Part shown: positions 58,299-64,000 of the stretch, in pieces | Position numbering within the stretch: the first letter of the stretch is position 1 | Layout: each line of letters begins with the position of its first letter | Assembly (NCBI GenBank): GCA_964410625.1 | Contig: CAYPHY010000012.1 | Location: 1-64,000, forward strand | Direction of reading: 5' to 3' | Source: CAYPHY01 sp964410625 | GTDB taxonomy: Bacteria; Chloroflexota; Anaerolineae; Promineifilales; Promineifilaceae | Length of the DNA stretch: 64,000 bases | Notes under the pieces: model-generated | What the model was told of the DNA's origin: nothing | What the model saw: the letters and a program-made list of their open reading frames with translations, nothing else | Databases searched by the model: none | Made by a program: the position numbers and the translations under genes

Positions 58299-60416
58299 TC
58301 AATTATCAATTGTCAATTCGCCATACGCTTCGACTGTTGCTTCCCATTGCCGTAGCAGCTCTTCCAGTTTCGCTTCGGCCGCGCCATACGCCTCGCTCAG
58401 CCGCTGCACCTCTTCAAAATCCTGAGATTGGGTCGCTGCTTGCAATGCGGCGGTAATCTCGGCCAGTGATGCTTCGGCTTTGGCGACGGCCGCTTCCATT
58501 GCCGCCACCTCCTCCGCCCGTCGCCGCTGCTCATTCTTACTCAGCTTACTGCTCTTACTCTCCACTCTCTCAATCTCCAATCTCCCAATCTCTAATCTCT
58601 CACTCTCAAGTCTCTCACTCTCCTCTTTGTTCCTCTGCGCTAAATACTCCTGATAAGGCCCATTAAAGACCACCAGGCGACTTCTCCCATCCTCGTCCCG
58701 CTGCAAGTCCCAAATTTGCGTCGCCAGCCGGTCTACCAGATAACGATCATGGGAGACAAGCAGGATCGTGCCGTCAAACTGTTCCAACGCTGCCTGTAGC
58801 TCCTCTTGGGACGGGATGTCGAGATGGTTGGTCGGCTCGTCGAGCAAGAGGAAGTTGGCATTTTCCAGGACGAGGATCGCCAACGCCAATCGGCTCCGTT
58901 CGCCGCCGCTGAGCGTTCGCACCTGGCTAAACACATCGTCGCCACGAAAGAGAAAGCGGCCGAGATAGTTGCGGGCTTCGCTGATCGTCATCTCCTTATG
59001 GCGCAGCAGTTCATCCAGCACGGTGTTTTCCGGCCGTAACGCCTCCTGGGTCTGGGCGAAGTAACCGATCTTCAAGCTGGCCCCCAGTTCGATTTCGCCC
59101 CTCAGCGGCGGCAACTGGCCTAATGCCGTGCGCAGGAAAGTGGTCTTGCCCGTCCCGTTGGGGCCAATCAACGCCGCACACTCCAGGCGCAGCAACTCGA
59201 TGGGGCCGGTGGTGAACAGCGAATGGCCGGGGAAACCGATCTCCACGCCGCGCGTACGCAAGACGATGTTGCCGCTGCGGTGCGAGGCATGGAGGCGGAC
59301 ATTGAGCGACAACGGCCGCAGCGGGGGCTGAATCTCGTTAATCCGCGCGTGCAACTCGGCCACGTTGGCCGCCGGTCGCTTCAGATCATATTCGCTGGCT
59401 ACCCGCGCCCAGCCCTGACTTTGCAGTTGGCCCAGCACCCCCAGCCCACCAGCATGGATCGCTTCTACCTCTCGCGCCACACGGCTGAGCTTGCCCCAGG
59501 CCATTTGCGTGCGCTGGCCGGAGATATTACGGCGAATGAAATCCATCTCCTTCGCCAGCCGTTCCATCAGCGCGTCATACTCTTGTTGTCGCTTTTCCCA
59601 GCGCTCCTGTCGTTGCAGCAAATAGGCGCTGTAATTGCCGCGATACGTTTCCATTCCGGCGCGGCTCATCTCCCAAACGGTGTTGGCGACCTTATCAAGG
59701 AAGTAGCGATCATGGCTGACGGCCAGCACCGCCCCTGGCCAGGCGTTGAGCGTGTTTTCCAACCACTCAATCGCCTGTACATCCAGGTGGTTGGTCGGCT
59801 CGTCAAGGATCAGCAGGTCGGGGGACTCAAGCAGCAAACGGGCCAGCAAGGCACGTGTCTTTTGTCCGCCGCTTAGCTGGGTCAACGGTTGCTCCCAGGA
59901 TGACGGCCGAAAGCCCAGCCCAGTCAACACCTGCTGGATGCGAACATCATATTCATACCCTCCGGCCAGCTCAAACTCCAACTGTAGACGACTGTAAGCC
60001 GATAGCAACTCCTCGGCTTCCATCGCCGCTGAGCCATTCGCGCCACTGCCGTTGGTCGGCCGTTGGTCAGCCAACCCCGCAGCCATCGCCGCTTCCATCT
60101 CCCGTAGCTGCGCCTCCATCTGGCGCACCTCGGCAAAGACGGTCAGCATCTCTTCATAGACGGAGTGGTCGCGGCCGATGAAGGCGTCGGCCGATTCTTG
60201 CGAGAGATAGCCAACCCGCGTCCCCCGTGCAATATGGACGCTGCCGGTAGAGGGCTGCGTATGCCCGGCAAGGATGTGCAGCAGCGTCGTCTTGCCGATC
60301 CCATTCGGCCCGACCAGCCCCGCCTTGCCGTCATGCGGCAGGCTGACGCTAACGCCGCTGAACACGTCAAAATCGCCAAACGATTGGCTAACATTCGATG
60401 CCGTCAAAATAGCCAT
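58299..60416 (-). CDS. ABC-F family ATP-binding protein with repeat-encoded linker
   Basis: A 705-aa soluble protein with two ABC ATPase domains and no membrane part, as in ribosome-associated ABC-F factors. Domain 1 has Walker A GPNGIGKTTLL, signature LSGGQ and LLILDEPTNHLDV. Domain 2 has GPNGTGKTTFL, LSGGERSRLALAIL and FLLLDEPTNHLDI. The linker between them fits the P-site tRNA interaction motif region. A C-terminal coiled coil follows (EEVAAMEAAVAKAEASLAEI). Residues about 598-619 (ESERLESERLEIGRLEIERV) are encoded by the GAGATTG/GAGAGTG repeat, and the C-terminal ELTIDN plus stop by an ATTGACA repeat. Probably a translation factor of Uup/YdiF type. Confidence 0.92.
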   Translation of the reverse strand: MAILTASNVSQSFGDFDVFSGVSVSLPHDGKAGLVGPNGIGKTTLLHILAGHTQPSTGSVHIARGTRVGYLSQESADAFIGRDHSVYEEMLTVFAEVRQMEAQLREMEAAMAAGLADQRPTNGSGANGSAAMEAEELLSAYSRLQLEFELAGGYEYDVRIQQVLTGLGFRPSSWEQPLTQLSGGQKTRALLARLLLESPDLLILDEPTNHLDVQAIEWLENTLNAWPGAVLAVSHDRYFLDKVANTVWEMSRAGMETYRGNYSAYLLQRQERWEKRQQEYDALMERLAKEMDFIRRNISGQRTQMAWGKLSRVAREVEAIHAGGLGVLGQLQSQGWARVASEYDLKRPAANVAELHARINEIQPPLRPLSLNVRLHASHRSGNIVLRTRGVEIGFPGHSLFTTGPIELLRLECAALIGPNGTGKTTFLRTALGQLPPLRGEIELGASLKIGYFAQTQEALRPENTVLDELLRHKEMTISEARNYLGRFLFRGDDVFSQVRTLSGGERSRLALAILVLENANFLLLDEPTNHLDIPSQEELQAALEQFDGTILLVSHDRYLVDRLATQIWDLQRDEDGRSRLVVFNGPYQEYLAQRNKEESERLESERLEIGRLEIERVESKSSKLSKNEQRRRAEEVAAMEAAVAKAEASLAEITAALQAATQSQDFEEVQRLSEAYGAAEAKLEELLRQWEATVEAYGELTIDN

Positions 60417-60424
60417 GGGGCTAT

Positions 60425-60600
60425 TATAGCGAGAGTTTTAGAGAATGGAGAATTAGAGACTAGGAGACTGAGAGATTGGGAGATTAGAGATTGGAGATTT
60501 GGTGGCAAGTGGCAAGTGGCAAAACCTTTTTACCTGCCACCTGCCACCTGCTACAGATTATTTACTGCTTACCGCCTACCGCCCACTTTCCAACTCATCC
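60425..60600. repeat. Composite repeat block upstream of the ABC-F gene
   Basis: Order: GAGAATTAGAGACTAGGAGA, GAGATTGGGAGATTAGAGAT, CAAGTGGCAAGTGGCAAAAC, CCACCTGCCACCTGC, then ACTGCTTACCGCCTACCGCC. The last part runs into the 3' end of the O-antigen-ligase-like gene and encodes its final residues ELESGR and TAG. Confidence 0.65.
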
Positions 60601-62660
60601 GCCCGCTGCAGGGCGACGTCCCATTTGGAAAGGCGATAGTAGGCGATGGCGGCCGTGATGTCCCCTTGTTGTTCGGCCGCGTTTCCGGCACGCCAGCAGC
60701 CGTTGGCCCCTGGATCACCGTTGGTACAAGCTTGTAGATAAGCGGCGATCGCCGCCTGCGGGTCGCGCTCAATGAGCATATCGCCCAGTATTTGCCAGCG
60801 CACGCCGTCTTGGGGGGCCAGGGTCAACCCTGCTTGATAGGCGGCAATGGCCTCAAGCGGCCGTTCCGCGACTACGCTTTCCGCCAGCCAGAAGTGGGCG
60901 GCCGCGCTCTCCGGCTGGATGTCCGTCGCCAATTGCGCCAGCTCTGTGTCGGTTGGGGCCAACACCGCCATGAAGGGAATAAATTCATCAGCGCAACTTA
61001 ATACCCGCCCCCAGGAAGCATTCCGCGCCGCCAGGTCCGCCGCCGCATTTTCTATTAAGCCGCGATACCAACCCACCCGACAGGCCGCCCCTTCCAGCGC
61101 GGCCAACTCCGCGCTGGTCGCCTCGGCTACATCCATCCCTGAAACCGGGCTGCTCAGGACAACGGCCGCGCGTTGTGCCGCATACCCATTGGCGAAGACC
61201 GCCCGCGAGGGTGCTTGCCAGATAGGGAAAAGCAAGAGGGTTGTCCCGGCCAACAGCAAGGCGGCGATGGTTGCCGGTGCGGCACGGAGCGACTGGAGCC
61301 ACTTTTGCAAACGGCCGTTGAGAGTCGCTGGAACGGCTTGCCTGCCGCGCTTATCGGCCGTTGTCGCCATCACCATCCCTAACCAGAACCAAAAGGCAAC
61401 GCCGGAAAGTGACCCGAATGCCACCGCGTCGGTCACGCTATACAACAGATACGCCACGGCCGCCCCTAACGCCCCAATCACCCACGCCCGCGAAAGGCCG
61501 CGTGCGCCGCCACGACGCAATAGCCGCGCCAATTGCGCCAGAGCCAAAACCAGGATGAGCAAGAAGAGCAACAGACCGGGCAGGCCAAAGTCGAGGGCGG
61601 TTTGCAAATAGAGATTGTGGGCGTCGGCCGCGGCCGGTGGCAACTGTACCGCCTCGCTCAGCGGCACTTGCGGAAAGAGATGGGGGGCAATGGTGTAGAA
61701 TACGCCTAACCCCATGCCAAGCGGCCAAAACTCGCGCAGGGCAAACCACGCCTGCTCCCATAAGCGCATTCGCGGGCCAATGACGCTGGCCCAGGAATTA
61801 GCCCCCGCATAGATAAAAACATCCATCGTGCGCGTTGCTCCGATGACTAAAAGCGCCACAACAACACCAATGACGCCCACCGCCAACAAGTTCCAACCGC
61901 GACGGCCGGAGAGCAAGCAAACCAGCACCAGGGCAACGGCAACGGCTACCAGGCTGGTGCGAGATTGGGTAAGCAGCAAACAACCGGCGAGAAAGAGGGT
62001 TAGTCCTAACCAGGTAATAAACTGCCTGGGACTGGCGAGGCGAGTACGCCAACCACGCAGAGCAAGCGCGGCCGCCAGAGGCAAAAAGAGGGTGATCAGA
62101 CCGGCTAGTTCATTGGGGTGGAAGCCGCCGAAAAGTCCTTCCAACGGGGCAGGCATAGCAGCGACGAACAGTTTGTCCACTCGCCGCATCCCCAATAAGC
62201 CAATCAAAACCGCCAACGCCCCACCAATCAAATAACTCATGGTCAGGCCGTTGAGATAGGCGGGCATTCGCGGGTCGTTCAGATGGGGTTCGGCCGGGGC
62301 AGCGTTGGTAATGGTAAAAAACAACGCCACCGACCAGGCCAACACAGTCAGACGCGGCCAGCTAACTTCCCAGGGGAGTGGCGAGAGGATAAACGACAGT
62401 GGCAGGAGCAATAAGACCAACACCAAGACCATTCCACTCACTGCTGCGGGGCGAAACCAATTGCCCATTTCGCTCCGTCGCGCCCAAAACGGAAGCAGCA
62501 GACAAGCAAGGGCAATGACAACCAGCCACCGTGGGAATGGCTCAGGAAAGAGCAATAACGGGGCAGTCACCAACAATAATAGCGGCCCGCGTAAATGCTT
62601 CTTACCAGAAAGCGAAATAGACTGCTCCATAGGCGTAGGCGGGTAGACTGTTTTTTGCAT
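60576..62660 (-). CDS. O-antigen ligase-like polytopic membrane protein with C-terminal TPR region
   Basis: A 694-aa protein with about 11-12 membrane helices in the first 450 residues and a soluble C-terminal part of about 220 residues. The Wzy_C/O-antigen ligase signature is around LFLAGCLLLTQSRTSLVAVA, and the large periplasmic loop holds AADAHNLYLQTALDFGLPGL with the conserved His. The C-terminus contains TPR-like helical pairs (AAHFWLAESVVAERPLEAIA, DPQAAIAAYLQACTNGDPGA). Such enzymes join or polymerise surface glycans. It may serve surface-glycan assembly; no other glycan genes are adjacent. Start at ATG 62660 has AGGA very close; ATG 62630 is an alternative. Confidence 0.85.
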   Translation of the reverse strand: MQKTVYPPTPMEQSISLSGKKHLRGPLLLLVTAPLLLFPEPFPRWLVVIALACLLLPFWARRSEMGNWFRPAAVSGMVLVLVLLLLPLSFILSPLPWEVSWPRLTVLAWSVALFFTITNAAPAEPHLNDPRMPAYLNGLTMSYLIGGALAVLIGLLGMRRVDKLFVAAMPAPLEGLFGGFHPNELAGLITLFLPLAAALALRGWRTRLASPRQFITWLGLTLFLAGCLLLTQSRTSLVAVAVALVLVCLLSGRRGWNLLAVGVIGVVVALLVIGATRTMDVFIYAGANSWASVIGPRMRLWEQAWFALREFWPLGMGLGVFYTIAPHLFPQVPLSEAVQLPPAAADAHNLYLQTALDFGLPGLLLFLLILVLALAQLARLLRRGGARGLSRAWVIGALGAAVAYLLYSVTDAVAFGSLSGVAFWFWLGMVMATTADKRGRQAVPATLNGRLQKWLQSLRAAPATIAALLLAGTTLLLFPIWQAPSRAVFANGYAAQRAAVVLSSPVSGMDVAEATSAELAALEGAACRVGWYRGLIENAAADLAARNASWGRVLSCADEFIPFMAVLAPTDTELAQLATDIQPESAAAHFWLAESVVAERPLEAIAAYQAGLTLAPQDGVRWQILGDMLIERDPQAAIAAYLQACTNGDPGANGCWRAGNAAEQQGDITAAIAYYRLSKWDVALQRADELESGR

Positions 62661-62796
62661 TTCCTATAACACACGATCCTTTCAGCACGCTCGTCGAAGG
62701 TGTCGAATTTAAAGAAAGATTCGTCCTGCTCTATCTATCGCGACCTCCCCCAATCCGGCGCATAAGCACAGACGGCAGACACGCTCCCACAACGTA

Positions 62797-64000
62797 TTAC
62801 GGGTTGCTTGGCGGTGTACTTGACGGCGGAAGGGTGGGAGAAGGCGCAATTGTTTCTGTTGGCGACGTAGTCGGTGGTGCAGGCGCAGTTGCCGTCACTC
62901 CTCCTGGGCGCGTGGGGGCCACTGTCACCGGCGGTGTCGGCACTGGCGGTGTATTGGTCGGCGGTGGCGGCTCGGTTGGCAGCGAAGTTGGTGGCATGGT
63001 CGGCCGCGTGGTCGGCCGCGGCGTATCTGGATCCGGAGGCTCTGGCTCTACCGTATCCGTTGGCTCAGGGATGTTCTGGGTAGGAAATGCAGTCGGGAAA
63101 AACGGCGGTGGTTGGGTGGGAAAAGGAAAGGGGGATGGGAAGGGGCGGCCCTGAGTACCGGCGGTTGGCGTGGGCGATGGCTCCAACGTGATAATAACCG
63201 CCAAAGGAGGCAGAAAAATCGTGCGCCCCACGGTCAACGGATCACCGCTCTCCAGACAATTAGCATGGTACACTTCGGCAACGGGAACACCGCGCGTTGC
63301 CGCCAACGATTCCACTGTATCACCACTTTCCACAACAACGCGCACCCACCATTGCGGCGGGCCACAGGCTGTCGTTGGCGTTTCCGCTCCCGCTTCGGGC
63401 AAAGCCCCCAAGCCACCATCCTCTGCTGTAGCGGTATTGGTGGGCGGAGGAGTGGCGGTCGCTTCCAATGATGGCACGGCCGTCGCCTCTACCCCTGCTT
63501 CTTCCCCACCCTCCACTTCTGTCTCAGGAGCAAGCGCGTTATCGGCCGTCACCAACGGTGTTGGCGGAATCACCACCTCCACCCGTTGGCCCTCGTTTTC
63601 GCTTGCTGCCGTTTCTCCATCCCGTCCTGCCAATCTGTCTTGCCAGCTTTGCCAGGCCAAAAAAGCCAGGCCCAGCATGACGACTAAGATTAATAGCGAT
63701 GTCCAACTAAAGGCCGGGCGTTTACGGGCAGATGGCGCGGCCGTCGCCGTTCGGGTTGCGGGTGCATCAGCCAACGTGTGGCCGTTGTTTCCTGTGCTGT
63801 CGAACGATTCGCCGATCACCATACCAGCGGCCGCGCTGACATCTGGCTCTGGGCTGAGCAAAGCGTTTTGCCGGTAAATGGGACAGGCCGTATGGCGCGT
63901 AGAGAGACAGTATGTTTCCTGATGAATGGCACTAACAGGAACCGGCAAACTGGTGCGGTTACAGTGATTGGCATCAGAGGGGAAAGCCAGCGCCGTCCCG
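62797..64000 (-). CDS. LysM membrane protein with N-terminal Cys/His motif (5' end beyond window)
   Basis: The frame stays open to the right edge, so the gene is partial and its start lies outside. The visible N-terminal part has a Cys/His-rich motif (SDANHCNRTSLPVPV, HQETYCLSTRHTACPIYRQ) that may bind zinc. A membrane helix follows (SWTSLLILVVMLGLAFLAW). Outside the membrane come a Thr/Glu-rich linker, a LysM domain (WWVRVVVESGDTVESLAATR, then YHANCLESGDPLTVGRTIFL) and a long Pro/Thr tail. The Cys pair around LysM (ACGPP and NCLES) also occurs in the first pseudokinase protein. The layout parallels the two pseudokinases, with a Cys-rich module in place of the kinase fold. Probably wall-binding. 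Confidence 0.75.
   Translation of the reverse strand, partial: GTALAFPSDANHCNRTSLPVPVSAIHQETYCLSTRHTACPIYRQNALLSPEPDVSAAAGMVIGESFDSTGNNGHTLADAPATRTATAAPSARKRPAFSWTSLLILVVMLGLAFLAWQSWQDRLAGRDGETAASENEGQRVEVVIPPTPLVTADNALAPETEVEGGEEAGVEATAVPSLEATATPPPTNTATAEDGGLGALPEAGAETPTTACGPPQWWVRVVVESGDTVESLAATRGVPVAEVYHANCLESGDPLTVGRTIFLPPLAVIITLEPSPTPTAGTQGRPFPSPFPFPTQPPPFFPTAFPTQNIPEPTDTVEPEPPDPDTPRPTTRPTMPPTSLPTEPPPPTNTPPVPTPPVTVAPTRPGGVTATAPAPPTTSPTETIAPSPTLPPSSTPPSNP

Overview
This window looks like a chromosomal scaffold from a Chloroflexota bacterium, probably Anaerolineae-like. That is an inference from family content: LysM proteins with a conserved Cys pair and proline-rich tails, surface proteins whose C-terminal domain follows an LPV/YLPV-type motif, a DUF3417-type glucan phosphorylase, and DsbA-like lipoproteins. 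GC content is moderate. The palindrome CGGCCG is strikingly frequent on both strands. There is a 100-N scaffold gap at 53191-53290, flanked by an exact 55-bp duplication, so the sequence is an assembly and probably metagenome-derived.

Layout. 1-4.9 kb: a SAM methyltransferase, a MerR/GyrI-type regulator, an aldo/keto reductase, a two-gene retropepsin-like unit and a HAD hydrolase. 4.9-19.5 kb, all on the + strand: a cell-surface island with a membrane-anchored Ig-like protein, a pseudokinase-LysM protein, a 1354-aa cadherin/DUF11-like surface protein, a second DUF11-like surface protein, a second pseudokinase with an SH3b domain, and a third large repeat protein. The three surface proteins share one C-terminal domain. 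A strong hairpin at 19504-19567 closes the island. 19.7-29.6 kb: a tyrosine-recombinase-like protein with a degraded active site, mfd, pth, a family 5 solute-binding lipoprotein, a phosphoesterase, and a small two-gene unit whose first gene is broken. 29.8-35.8 kb: a lipoprotein with three tandem DsbA-like domains, an ATP-grasp protein and an alpha-glucan phosphorylase.

36.3-44.4 kb: a putative biosynthetic cluster. It holds an MDR dehydrogenase, two SAM methyltransferases, a 6-pyruvoyl-tetrahydropterin-synthase-like protein with altered catalytic residues, a GT4 glycosyltransferase, a UPF0104/flippase-like membrane protein, a CDP-alcohol phosphatidyltransferase and two paralogous small membrane proteins. 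44.6-51.6 kb: small DUF proteins, a winged-helix protein gene interrupted by a stop, oxidoreductases, a holin-like/phosphatase fusion and a DUF4037 protein. 51.8-64 kb: a large polytopic membrane protein split by the assembly gap, tRNA-Met, an M50 protease operon, an MBL-fold hydrolase, coaE, an ABC-F ATPase, an O-antigen-ligase-like protein and a LysM protein that runs off the right edge.

Two features cut across the window. First, intergenic regions are filled with degenerate short-period repeats (7-9 nt units, such as GCAGTAA, GAGATTG, ATTGACA and TTCGTGCCA). These have entered at least three genes in frame and supply the last codons and stop codons of about eight others. Second, several promoters sit so close to the start codon that the transcripts are probably leaderless or nearly so. 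The best candidates for an undescribed system are the pseudokinase/surface-protein island and the pterin-synthase-like cluster.
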